64,000 nt of DNA from Deroplatys truncata (taxonomy: Eukaryota > Arthropoda > Insecta > Mantodea > Mantidae): the NCBI GenBank assembly GCA_030765065.1, contig CM060975.1, positions 164,644,993 through 164,708,992 on the forward strand, given 5' to 3'. Positions 47,443-58,319 of this stretch are shown in pieces. The notes under the pieces were generated by a model, which saw nothing but the letters and a program-made list of their open reading frames with translations, was not told the DNA's origin and searched no databases. Both the position numbers and the translations under genes were made by a program. How positions within the stretch are numbered: position 1 is the stretch's first letter; each line of letters begins with the position of its first letter.

Positions 47443-48780
47443 ATGTATTCTACAGACGAGTACGTTGATATGCCCCTTACCTACAGAGAGACCAGAGTGA
47501 ATGCGCAACAAGCTCAGCGTTTACAACAGGAGATATCCAAATAGTCGGCAACCAACGCCAAAAACTTTCCAGGATGTAGAAAGACGTCTGCATACAACAT
47601 CGTCACTTGCAAGGATGTCTCCTGTGAGAGGCGCACCAGTGACATCCTGTGTTAATGTGCAAGCTGTTTTGAATGGCATACGAAATAATCCGTGGACCAT
47701 ATATTGGCCCATAGTTCACTCGAGAGAGCACCTGCTGTGCAAGGGGTCTCAGGTTCGATTCCTGGCTGGGAGTGAAGAGTTTTCTCTGGCCAAGATTATT
47801 CCCCATCCTTTCCAGAGTTTAAAAGTATGAATGAGTGTATGAATGTGTCGGTGATCTAATGTACAAAACCCAAAGAAATATAGAAATCCAATGACAAGTG
47901 CATACGAGTTAACACCATTGCCGACAAAGCAATATGTTGCAAAGGTAAAAGGCCGCCGATATGACCATAGCAGTTACAGGTGGGAAATAAAGGGAACAAT
48001 GAAAACAATCTGCATATTAGTGCACGGCAATTGCACCAGAAGCAAACATCAGCCAATCTTCTGTGGTGGGAGTATTGCGAGCCAATAAGTTTCATTCATA
48101 TCATTTGCACCTACACCAAGAACTCTATGGAAGAGATCTCGAAGCTCGGGTTTATTCTGCGAAAGGATGCTGGGCCGAGTGGCAAATGATATGGGGTTCA
48201 TCTCCAGAATCTTATTTTCGGATAATCAAGATTCCACAACAACGGGACCGTAAATCGCCACAACATGCATTATTGGAGTGTTGATAAACCTCAATGGGTA
48301 AGGAAAACAGTTTTCCAAGTGCAGCGGAGAGTGAATCCTGGGCAACCATCTTATTGGACCAGTTTTCTTCGAGGGGCATCTAACAGGAGCATGATATCTG
48401 GAACTTCTACGTAATGAACTCCCGTTGCTGCTAGAAAATGCACCACTGCAAGAGCGATTAACGATGGTTTCAACACGATGGTGCTCTGTCGCACAGGTCG
48501 ATGATCGTTCGCAATCATCTAAATACGGCCATCCTGGTCATTGGATAGGAAGACAAGGTCACCTGATCTAACGCCTCTGGACTTCTTCTTTTGGGATTAT
48601 TTAAAGCAACAAATTTATGCAGAGGAGCCAGAAGATCCAGAGAGCCTTCGCAAACATATTACGGTGGCCCATAGATCCATCACACCCGTCGTGTTACACC
48701 AGTCAGAATTTCCATGCAACAGCTGCTCAGGTGTGGAGTAACCAACAAAGACATCAGACTGAATACTTACTTCGTGTAAA
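47443..48780 (+). pseudogene. Tc3-like DDE transposase, split by a SINE
   Basis: A plausible start at 47443 gives MYSTDEYVDMPLTY. A second frame gives RRYPNSRQPTPKTFQDVERR and APVTSCVNVQAVLNGIRNNP, the HTH region of the DDE_3-type family common in arthropods. SINE-A copy 3 then interrupts (47700-48003). The frame resumes with ISARQLHQKQT, LRANKFHSYHLHLHQELYGR, HNMHYWSVDKPQW, NELPLLLENAPLQERLTMVS in part, QHDGALSHRSM (second Asp) and RSPDLTPLDFFFWDYLKQQI (end of the catalytic core). There are several frameshifts. The high match to the family layout suggests moderate age. Confidence 0.85.
47700..48003 (+). mobile_element. SINE-A, copy 3, inside the Tc3-like gene
   Basis: The head is TTGGCCCATAGTTCACTCGA, GAGCACCTGCTGTG and GGTTCGATTCCTGGC (intact B box). 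Body landmarks are CAAGATTATTCCCCATCCTT, AAAGTATGAATGAGTGTATG, ACGAGTTAACACCATTGCCG and AAGGCCGCCGATATGACCAT. It separates two in-order pieces of a transposase reading frame, which dates it after that insertion. CATATTA-like words at both borders may be a short target duplication. Confidence 0.85.
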
Positions 48781-48799
48781 GTGGTTACCAGTGATTTAA

Positions 48800-50700
48800 A
48801 ACAAGTAGAATTTTGTTACAAAAGGTTAAATTCAGAGCCACCATAACATACCAACAGGAGGTGATATTTATTACAAAATACATTTCTGTGCACTGCATCA
48901 AAGAACTCTGTTACTACAACTTCCATAGTACACATTATGCGGTATGTAATTTGCTTACCTATTGTGTGATATCAAATGTGAAGAATCCGTTTAAACACTT
49001 GTCTAACTGTAGTTTACCAAAAAGAAACACTAAACAATAATAAACTGTTGAAATAAATCAATTGCGAATTGAAACGATATTAGAAATGTGAAAAAACATA
49101 ATATTAGTTTAAACTAAGATAATTTATGAATATTATAACAAATTAAAAAAATTAGTTTACCCAGAACAACCTTTGCTACAAAACAGCTATTTTACGACTA
49201 TACACTTCTTCCAACTGAGCTATTTAAATGCACGAGAGTTTGCTAACCAATTTAACAAAATATGAAGTACGTGCTTGTCAGCACACATTTTCAGTTGTGG
49301 AATTGTTCCATTAGCGTTAGCTGTGTATTATAAACGCATTAAAAGTGATACATACCACCGTAATTATTGACATAATATAAATAAATAAATGAATAAATAA
49401 ATAGAGAAATAATAGTAAGATGGAGAGATAATTGCAATAAATAACTTCCGTATATTAAATCAAGGCATATGTAATGAGCTTGAGTTGAAAAGATTTGTCC
49501 AAGGAAAGCATGATTAGCGAGTCATGTTAAGCAAAGTCATTAGCGACAGCCGAAGTAGCGAACGCGTTCGTATAAAGATTCTTGGAATGCAGTTAGGTTA
49601 TAAGTTAAGTGCGCTTGAACAGTCACATAGACAGAAATTCTGAAAAGGAGGAAGGTAATGAAATTCTGAGAGTCGGGGAGGTACCGCCTAGTAGCAGTGT
49701 GACATACGCATTCTAGGAGTTTTGAGACTGGCCGCGCGTATGACTGACGTCATACAATAACATCTGACATATTAGTTACCTCGCTGAGTGTGAAACTAGA
49801 ATTATCCATGTTACAGAACTTCCTTAGAAACTATGGAGCCCAATCTTTTCATGTTAGAGCTTAAATTGCTGATTGCATAAAACTAGATCGGTAGAGGCGA
49901 CTGAGCCACTTGGTATAGCACTTTACTTCGTTGCTGTACTATTGCAGTGATCACCATCTGGCTTTTCATATTGGAAACCGAATTTCAATCTTTCGTGGTG
50001 AACAATTTGTTTGTATTTCCGTTTCATTTTGTAATTTAATGCTGTATAATGTTCTTTATATGCATCTATAAAGAAATATATCTTTACGCGCATTTAAAAA
50101 ATTTAACAATACAGAGCACAATTTTAAGATAACGTAGCTATTGGCATCAAGTTATTCTATGTAAGTGAGTTTCTAAAAATTGGGCTCTATTTACATCTTT
50201 CGAAAGCATAAATGAGAGAATCAGCAGAGATTTGATAAGCCAGTACAAGCACCTGATCAATGCCTGCTGCTTTGGATAGAGTTTTAGCACCGACTTATGT
50301 TACGAGGCTGAACATGATCACAATCATGTACACCCGAGTGCAAAGAAACATCAATATAATGAGCTGTGTTTTACGTTGGTAAGAGATTAGTAAAGCAGCT
50401 CCTCCCCATTAGTGGCTCCATCCTCATCCCTTACCTAGTTCTAGCAACCCAAATTAATTCGGAGCTTTCGCATAGTCCTTTTTAGCAATGGCGGAAGTGC
50501 ACCAGAGACAGGATGTAAGGCAGTTGTAGATTCGTTGAGAATGCAGTTTGAGAGTCCAAAAATAGGCTGGAAAGATAGAAGCAGAATGAAAAAGTATGTA
50601 AGTCGAATTGGGGTATGTTATCATATCACAAAAGGAGTTGAGGATTATTTGCGAGTACCGGAAAAATTAGAGACAAATTAAGAATTTCATGAGGTGTTGC
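48800..50700. other. No recognised feature
   Basis: AT-rich sequence without duplicated blocks or domains that I recognise. Confidence 0.4.
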
Positions 50701-50710
50701 ATTATCGACA

Positions 50711-50776
50711 TTATAGCTCAGAAGGCGGAGCAGCGGTACATGAAGCTGAAGATCGGTGGTTCGAACCTCTACTATG
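50711..50776 (+). other. Isolated tRNA-like sequence (Phe-type loop), probably SINE head or tRNA pseudogene
   Basis: ATAGCTCAGAAGGCGGAGCA is a good A box and D-arm. CTGAAGA offers a GAA anticodon in loop context. GGTGGTTCGAACCTC is a good B box and T-arm. The acceptor stem does not pair well (ACATT- against -TATGAT), so it is unlikely to be a working tRNA-Phe. No body shared with another SINE follows. Confidence 0.45.
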
Positions 50777-51026
50777 ATATTGAATTTCTTATTCTGGTTC
50801 GACTTTTCAGTAGTTAATTCGGAGTTAGCATTATCTTAAATAAATTTTATTGTCAGTGTTTTGCAATAAAATGAATATAAAGAAGGTTGCCAACCCTTTT
50901 CAAGTAATTCGAAAATGCTATATGCTTTTTCAAATTATTTGAAAAGGGTAATGCTTTTTCGTTTTACGTGGTTCATTTCGTATAAATCAGTTCCTTGTCG
51001 TACCTGTTTGTTATATATTATAATTG

Positions 51027-51027
<1 letters not shown>

Positions 51028-51066
<39 letters not shown>
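51028..51066. repeat. (TA)n microsatellite
   Basis: A pure TA run flanked by the inverted words AATTGAAATTA and TATAATTG, followed at 51107-51130 by AAT repeats. Confidence 0.95.
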
Positions 51067-51069
<3 letters not shown>

Positions 51070-51888
51070 GTTTTTGCCTGGTTTGCAAACAATTATCAGA
51101 AGGGAATAATAAATAATAATAATAATAATAAAACTTTATTTATTAAATTGTTTTTTCACATATACTTTAATTTTGGCTTGTATCGCATTGTGATATGTTT
51201 TTTACGCTTTTGGTGCCATGCGGACTGTATTATGCGTTTATAATTAAATGCGCCACCAGTTACTCCGTTCGTGGTATTTCTTCCACCTATTTGCGCTGTT
51301 CTTGGAAATACTGCAGAGATTCGCAGCCCTCATCGCACTATAACCTTGCTCATTAAGGGTAATAATTTGTTGCCCATATCCTTTTTTCCTTTAAAATTAT
51401 ATGTATTATAAAAATACTAATTAATAATAAAGCACCCAATCACTCTACACAATGTTTCTCATACTCCCTTCCCCGGGTTCCTGAGCCGAAAATCGACCTC
51501 TGATCATTCCTTAGAGTTTGAGTGCCAGACTTTCGACATCAAACCAATAAGAGGTGGACAGATCTTGAATGTCTGATGAGTGGCTTCTAGCCACTCAGGT
51601 AAAATGCTTCCTTTTCCCACACCTTTCACCGCTCACTTAATTCAAACCAATAAGGATTAGAACAATCGTGCAGGTGTGTAACACAACTGATAAGGAGGAT
51701 TCTGGCAATACTAAATAAAGAAACATATTATATAAGATCGCATCGGCACGTTTTTTTGCACCGGACTGTACATACGTGCATATAACATAATATGTGTAGT
51801 ACCTTATAGTATTCCCAGCCGCCCGTGCATTTCAGATATTTTATATTATATGTATATAAATGCACGCTTACAAGCTTTTTTTGTAGCT

Positions 51889-51931
51889 ATTATTATTATT
51901 ATTGTTGTTATTATTATTATTATTATTATTT
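51889..51931. repeat. (ATT)n microsatellite
   Basis: ATT triplets with one GTTGTT interruption. The Ile-rich frames on both strands here come from this run. Confidence 0.95.
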
Positions 51932-52595
51932 CTTCAGCTTCATTTCGCATACGAGGCACATTGTACATAGTACATTTTTGTAGCAATGCAATTGGCAGAT
52001 ATCCCACTAATAAAACTGACAAGGTAAATCTAACTAGCATGCATATTGTAACATCCATGTGTGATGCTCTCGTGTATAATAATACCGGAAAGTTTATCCA
52101 AGTGCAGTACGTGCTTAGAAATATTCAGATATTTTGTCCTAGTAAAACTCTGCACACACAAAGCGTTGAATTAACTTTAAATTGGCTTACGTGAGTAAAA
52201 TTTGCTTATGTTTCCAACAGTGAGATTGCCGACATAAATCTCTGGCATTTGAGGAGGAAATTCTTAAGTTTCTTTCCAAATGTTTTATCGAAGCCCTTGT
52301 GGTAGCAGGAGCTACAGATATGAATCCTTGTGATGCCAGTTCTAATATTTCTGGGACTATTTCCTCCCTTACTACTGCAGGTGGGATCTCAGTACACATA
52401 GTCATTTAGCAACATCAAAATGTTAATATTTAGATACAAATTCAATAGATATTTGAATTAAAGATGTGAGTTGGTTAAGCCCCAGCTTTGAGTATTAAGT
52501 ACGACGGTTGCGATCCCAGTTCAGGAAAATTACATTTATATCTTACAATACGACTGTCTTGTGTCTGTTGATTTAAAATCATGTGAAATAATTCC

Positions 52596-52987
52596 GAGGC
52601 GGCGCCGTGGCCGAGTGATTAGACCGCTCGCCTCCCACCGAGGCGGCCCGGGTTCAATCCGAGGGACCTGCATGTGGGATTTGTGGTGGACGAAGCGGCG
52701 TCTGGGCGGGTTTCCTCCGGGTTCTCCGGTTTCCCCCGCCATTCATTCCACCAACTGCTCCATCATCACCTTTCCTTTCATCCATTTCACCTAAATTTCG
52801 CTTCATCTACTTCCTTCATCCCATACCAGGCATCGGGTTGATCACCCATCCTGGATGTTCTATCTGATCCATGAGTGTCTGCTCCTCGACGGGCCTCTGA
52901 CCCCAGGCACCCGCCTGTAAGTCCTGGGGGCTGTAAGTCCTACATATGAGGAGGGTAAACAGATAATGAATGAATGAATGAATGAAT
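52596..52987 (+). mobile_element. SINE-B, complete, with perfect 11-bp target duplication
   Basis: The head GCGCCGTGGCCGAGTGATTA (A box, Ser/Leu-type with a long variable arm) and CCCGGGTTCAATCC (B box) opens a 392-bp unit. Body landmarks are GGGTTTCCTCCGGGTTCTCC, GGTTTCCCCCGCC, CCAGGCATCGGGTTGATCAC and CCTGTAAGTCCTGGGGGCTG. It ends in five AATG repeats. GAAATAATTCC lies on both sides (52585-52595 and 52988-52998). The intact boxes, the GC-rich sequence and the perfect duplication mark it as the youngest-looking SINE here. Confidence 0.95.
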
Positions 52988-53559
52988 GAAATAATTCCAA
53001 CGAAAGAAAATTCCAGCACACCGATGGCATTCAAATTTTTTGAGGTTTAAGAGGCTCAATACACACATTTTTAGTGACATTTCGATGCTGAATTATGGAG
53101 TCAAAGGCAATATGTGCTCTATCTTAGGTGAGAAGCAGCGATCACAAAAATGTTACGAAAAACACGCTATGTTTATACATGATTGAGAGGGAATGCGTAA
53201 ATCTGATGAGCAATTTGAAATAATGTTTTCCTACCCATTTACACCCCATAGCAATTCTGATAACGCCAAATAATTCCAATGACTGTGGAAATACCAGTGA
53301 GTTTGTAATATGCAGAAGTAGTGCACACGGCGCGATCTTTCGGCTCCAAAACAATTCTGACACCAAAATAGTGAATTCATTTAAGCTTTTTGTGATTGCT
53401 ACAACTATGACTGCTATATAACATGTCTGGCAAATTGGAAATGATGTAGTATAAAACATACATTATGCCGGTGCTTGTAATTTCGTTGTTCGTCGCTAGA
53501 GGGTAACACATTTTATTACATCCTTGTCAGATCTGTTTCACGGCAATTATTGAAACTAA

Positions 53560-53910
53560 CCTTAGCTGCGCGAATCACTGGAGCAAAGCATCAAAACGGG
53601 CAGCAAACTCATTAGACAGGGGCTCGCGCAGCTTAGACTGGGAGCATGACGGATGATGAAAATTACTGATGAAAGGGGTAGGAGAATCTGCTACATTTGC
53701 GAGGAGGAAGAGACATGGGGCATATATTGGTAAGCTGTAGGGATATGGAGGAATGGAGGGAAAAATATTTACCACCCAATGGAGAGATAAGGGCATATTG
53801 GACGCTACTGGAAGGCGGGGAAGACTTGGAGAGGATAGGTAAAGTTCTTCTCAAGGCAAGACAGATGAGATCAGAGAAGGTTGATAGTAGGGTAGCGGAG
53901 ATGTAGGAAG
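53560..53910 (+). pseudogene. LINE ORF2 C-terminal region with Cys-His knuckle
   Basis: RRICYICEEEETWGHILVSC, RDMEEWREKY, then ARQMRSEK and a stop at 53904. CxxCxxxxETWxHxxxxC is the C-terminal knuckle of a LINE group common in insects, with a Glu/Arg-rich tail. The 69-codon frame from 53697 is its end. No reverse transcriptase is adjacent, so the copy is 5'-truncated. Confidence 0.7.
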
Positions 53911-54159
53911 AGCTAATTGTTGATGTTGGTGCTTTATTTTTATGTCATTTTTTCACTTATTGTTAGTGCGCTGTATATATATTCTCTTAACTGTTCTTCG
54001 TTCACTATAATAGGGTACAATAATACATCGGAATAAGGTGTGTCGCTGTTTTGGGGGCTGCGTATATTTAAAATGCTATATTTGAATACATTTTACTTTT
54101 TTTTCGTGCAATGGTGTTTTCTTGTAGTGGTATTGTATTCTGGTTTCCTTCCACTTGTC

Positions 54160-54160
<1 letters not shown>

Positions 54161-54213
<53 letters not shown>
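54161..54213. repeat. (ATT)n microsatellite
   Basis: About 17 ATT repeats, read as poly-Ile or poly-Asn in the open frames across it. Confidence 0.97.
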
Positions 54214-54216
<3 letters not shown>

Positions 54217-54439
54217 ATTGCTTATTATCCTGTGTATTATAACAGCAGGTACGGTTTGCGGACCCATGCGATTGACAAGAATCTATGTATGTATACCATT
54301 ATTTATGCAAATAAATAAATACATTCATACATTAAACAGCCTCGTTTCCTTGTCAATTCACAGTTTTACATCAGTTCAGAGTTGATGTTCTGTGGTCTAC
54401 AGTTTTAGCTTGTGAAGCAGTACAGCAATTCGTATCATA

Positions 54440-55125
54440 AAATGTTTCCAGAAAAAGGGCAAATTCCGAGATAAGAATACATCGTTCAAGAAAGAATGGG
54501 AAGAGGAGTTTGCTTTTGTGGATAAAAATTATAAACCAGTGTGAAATTTGTGTCAGTCATTATTGACGCAGTTCAAGTCCAGTAACCCGAAACTCACCCT
54601 GACATGTATCGCAATGTGATTACGAAACTTTCCTGTTCCTTCACGTTCTAATTGTACATTAAGACAAATACAATAATTATTATTACTCAAGGATACTTAA
54701 CAACCAGAGCACAGTTTAATGTGTTTTTGTAAAGGAGTCAGATTTAACAACTGAAGCAAGGCTTGCCTTGGCTTTTAATATTGTGAAGTAGAAGAAAGCT
54801 TACTCAGAAGGACACTTTACTAAGCAAAATATTGCATAAGTAATTTCTAGCTCGTATCCCGAAAATAAAAGGTTGCACAAAATGGTTGACCACATGCCCG
54901 CATTTAGGTATATAATTGAAAGATGAACTGTCTTAAGATTGGGGTAGGAAATAATCCTCAAAGAGATTTAAGAAACCTTTAATCTAACTTTGGACGAATC
55001 TACTAACATTCAAGATAAAGTCAACTTTCCATATTTATTCGTTTTGTGTTGAATAATTTACATGGAAGTAAGAACTCTTAGCTTGGTTTCATTAACGGAT
55101 ATCACTGGAGGTTGTGACATATGTA
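54440..55125 (+). pseudogene. hAT transposase (BED/GTF2I-repeat-like type), broken
   Basis: Across frames the plus strand reads KNTSFKKEWEEEFAFVDKNY with KPV and NLCQSLLTQFKSSN (the BED-like zinc finger region with CxxC), then ESDLTTEARLALAFNIVK, YSEGHFTKQNIA, FNLTLDESTNIQDKVNFPYL and LVSLTDITGGCDI. The block LxLDESTDxxDxxQL holds the first catalytic Asp of hAT transposases, here with LTLDESTN. The C-terminal dimerisation domain is absent. Frequent stops show old age. Confidence 0.75.
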
Positions 55126-55799
55126 AACCCACGCCCGCTTTGGTGGACGGTTTGATGTGTGGGCATCTCAGTCCCACATTCTACCTGGAATGATCCATCA
55201 ATTTTTAATATTATTTCTGTATGTAAAAACAATGCGCTGAAGACAGATGCCGCATCTAAAAATGTTCAGCACACAGCCTTCGAGCCCCAGCCGTATTTTG
55301 GTGCGTTCTCCGCACAGATCCTAACCATATCTGTGTGTTCGTTATTAGTGAACGTTACCTTCTTGCCTGAATGATATGACTCGAACTGCATGCAGGTGAC
55401 TATGCGACGCTTATCAGTACGAAACTACCACTACCTGCGGACATTAACTCAGTGACCTTTCGCTTTGTACATGCACTGCCCCTTTGAACAGCAGTGATGC
55501 GACAATTTCTTTTGCACCTACGTATACGGGAAACATAAAACTGCAAAGGACGGCTTACTTGGGCTACCTGGTACACACACAAAATATATTGTGTGTGTAT
55601 TAAGTCTTCCACAGCAGGAATAAATGAAAACAGATTTAGTGATCTTAGAGCGCATATCTGTCATTACTACTATTATTTCCTCGCTCAGGGCTAACCGGAC
55701 ATAGCAAATTTAAATAACACACAAAGAGGATGGGAAAAATCGATGATGAAAATGTTATTGCTCAGAAAAGCTAACTGTGGATATATCTTTTGTCACTGA

Positions 55800-56055
55800 T
55801 CAAGATGGGATGTTATGTTATAAAAATTCATTCAGAATGAAGAGAACTTCGGAGGCTATTCGCATAATAGGTGCGAGATATACATTTCATTTGTCATGGA
55901 CATATCTTAAACATATGCTTTTTAATCAAAATCGTTAGAACCATTTTTCAGAAAATAAAAACTTTCGAACAATCTTCCTTGTAATTGATGGTTTTGGAGT
56001 GGAGGTTTTCTTGAACATTTTTGCGTCCGATCCTTAGAAGATGTTGAACTTATAT
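55800..56055 (+). repeat. R-family fragment (copy 9)
   Basis: ATTCATTCAGAATGAAGAGA, ACTTCGGAGGCTATTCGC, TTAATCAAAATCGTTAGAAC, ATTTTTCAGAAAATAAAAAC, TTGGAGTGGAGGTTTTCTTG and CCGATCCTTAGAAGATGTTG in R order. It ends before the microsatellite site. Confidence 0.8.
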
Positions 56056-56059
56056 AGTC

Positions 56060-57475
56060 CTGTCTAGATTTCCGTATCACGCATACAACTAAGTCCATAT
56101 TATTTGAACCTTCGTTTGTTTTTATGGCAAATTCCTTTCTTATTGACGTAATGAAAATTGTCATCGCGTTCCAAGGCCAATTATGGTTGCTTCTGTAGCT
56201 GTAGATTTGGAGCTACTGGAGATGAGAGAGCAAACAAGTACCTAAAGAAAGCCATTCAAAATTAAAAGAATGTGCTAAGAGACTTATTTCTATTTTTGGT
56301 ACAAAGTATTCGTGTGCGTCATTGCATTCATCACTTAAATTCATTGAATCTAATCATCATGTTGTTTTAAGTGATGAACATTTAATTATAGTCGCTCAAA
56401 CTGCCGTAACTAGTCACCAGCAACATTTCAAGTAGCTGACAGCTCAAATGGTCGCCCAAATAAAAGTAATGCAATTTGTGTTGTATAAAAATGTCCAGAG
56501 ATGTATCTATTCAATAAATTCAATATTTGGTAATTAAAATACCATTATGTCTACTACTTATTTTAATTTGCAATATCGAAATTAAGTGCGGCTACTTTCA
56601 AAATTTGTTCCTTATATTGCGGCTTCCAAACGTCAGGTACTTGGTGACCCCTGATATATAAGATACATTTAGAATTATTTCGTTCTGAATTAAATTAAAC
56701 ACAAATGTGGATCCGCAGGGAGATTCAAACTTTGTGTTATTATATAATTTATATTTTTAATTATTTCAAGCCATCATAAAACGTTGGGTTTATATTTATT
56801 TAAGATTCTGTCAATGATTGTTTTTTCCAAAGCGTACGCTCAAGAAACATACAAAGAGAAAGAAAATGTTTCAATCCATACTCTTACTGCGCACAGAGAA
56901 CGAATTTCTATAATTTTACTCACCCACTCCAAGCTTGTAACTCAGTGCGTTTAAAATGCTCACTATAAGAGCATTCTCGGTTCCCTACTTTAGACTTCGA
57001 GGTAACATTATTGCTATTTATTCATGAATTTACTTCCGTTTTTGTTCTTTTACCGTTATTAATTATGTGGGACAAGCTCATACCCATGTGTGTGGCGTTT
57101 AACATGTACGTGCCGTAGTACTTGCCAGAATTAAAACAGTGGTTATTCCATCACATGGGTTCAGGATGATGAATAACTTTTAGTTTGGGTATGAGCGGCC
57201 ATTGTCTGTCACTTCTATAATGGCATACATCTCTTATTTTCTTTTTGAATCATTTTTTTACGCTGGATCCATTTGATATTCATTCTGAAAACGTTTTCGT
57301 ACAGTTGTGCCAATGAATACTATTTTCTAAAACTTCTTAGAAAACTGATGCAACTCGGAATGTAAGGTCATATTGTTTTAGGAAGGATTTGAATTCAATT
57401 GTATTTTCCTTTGTTCAAACTGCATGAGTAGCCTTATTATGAGAGTTCTGAAACAAAGGATATGCCGCCATCTGA
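56060..57475. other. No recognised feature
   Basis: AT-rich unassigned sequence upstream of the repeat-structured region of the 58.3-kb gene. Confidence 0.4.
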
Positions 57476-57479
57476 TAAG

Positions 57480-57630
57480 CTTCTTTGATCTATGCCGCTA
57501 GCCCCGCCCCCTCCCTTTGTGTGCTCACATGCCGCCAGGTCTCGTGTCGTTAGGCCCCGCCCCCTCTCGCTTTGTGTGCTCACCTAATGCCGGCAGTATC
57601 TGTGCTAACAGGTTCTACCCCCTCCCCCAT
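57480..57630. repeat. GC-rich tandem block, three units of about 55-60 bp
   Basis: Units share CCCCGCCCCCTC, TTTGTGTGCTCACAT or CACCTAATGCCG, and CTCGTGTCGTTAGG or ATCTGTGCTAACAGG. It stands out from the AT-rich surroundings and contains Sp1-type CCCCGCCCC words. It lies about 0.7 kb upstream of the start of the 58.3-kb gene. Confidence 0.75.
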
Positions 57631-57884
57631 GCGTTCTACTGTGGCGTCATGACTTGATGGAATTGTTTTCTCGAGTCCTGCTGCCCCTCGGCAAATTAAT
57701 TAGGTAATGTTCGTCAAACATTTTTTTTATGATTACTAAGGTCTGCAGATTGCATCCTCGAGCAATTAAGTTTTTTGATTATTGAATTGTTGACTGGAGC
57801 TTGAGTATAAGTAGTCTGCTCACGGTAACAGTCTGTCATGTAATGAAACACTGCAGCCTTCTTGTATCTGGGGAAATCGCTTGT

Positions 57885-58150
57885 CCATTAGCTGAACATG
57901 TTAGACGCTTTCACAACGTTAATAGGCTTTTAAGTTTACATTCCGGATCTGTTTACATACATTAGCGATCAACGACATACTTCCGTCTGGAGGTAACGGT
58001 GACACACATTAGCTGACCCGTTAGACGCTTTCACTCCATTAGCGAACAAGAGCCCGGCATGTAATGAAAAAACCCGTAACCTACTTCTGTCTGATGGTAA
58101 CGGTGACCTCTATTAGCTGAGACGCTTTCACCTCATTAGCGAACAATGCC
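57885..58150 (+). promoter_or_regulatory. Upstream tandem repeats of the 58.3-kb gene
   Basis: About two and a half imperfect units of 105-120 bp. Each contains ATTAGCTGAxCxxGTTAGAC, GCTTTCAC, CATTAGCGAxCAA, TACTTCCGTCTG (or TTCTGTCTG) and GGTAACGGTGAC. The last unit ends about 60 bp before the TATA box. The location suggests a repeated promoter-proximal element, but a non-functional tandem repeat is equally possible from sequence alone. Confidence 0.6.
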
Positions 58151-58210
58151 AGTAATTGTTTTCCTAAGTGCTCTACAATCTCTCACTACTTCAGCTTTAG
58201 TGGGGGGAAT

Positions 58211-58220
58211 TATATAAAAG
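58211..58220 (+). promoter_or_regulatory. TATA box of the 58.3-kb gene
   Basis: TATATAAAAG lies about 33 bp upstream of TTTTCACAGTAT, a reasonable initiator at 58243-58248. This gives a 5' untranslated region of about 75 bases before the ATG at 58320. Confidence 0.75.
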
Positions 58221-58319
58221 CAGCAGTTTCTCCAATGATTTTCACAGTATCGTAAGAACACTGCGATCTAAGCACTCTGCAAGCTTTATTCTTTCAACGT
58301 GGAAATTACATCGAACAGC

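Noticed and set aside
52187-52405. 72-codon minus-strand frame with a helical, charged look
   Set aside because: No domain, promoter or splice context; length is within chance expectation.
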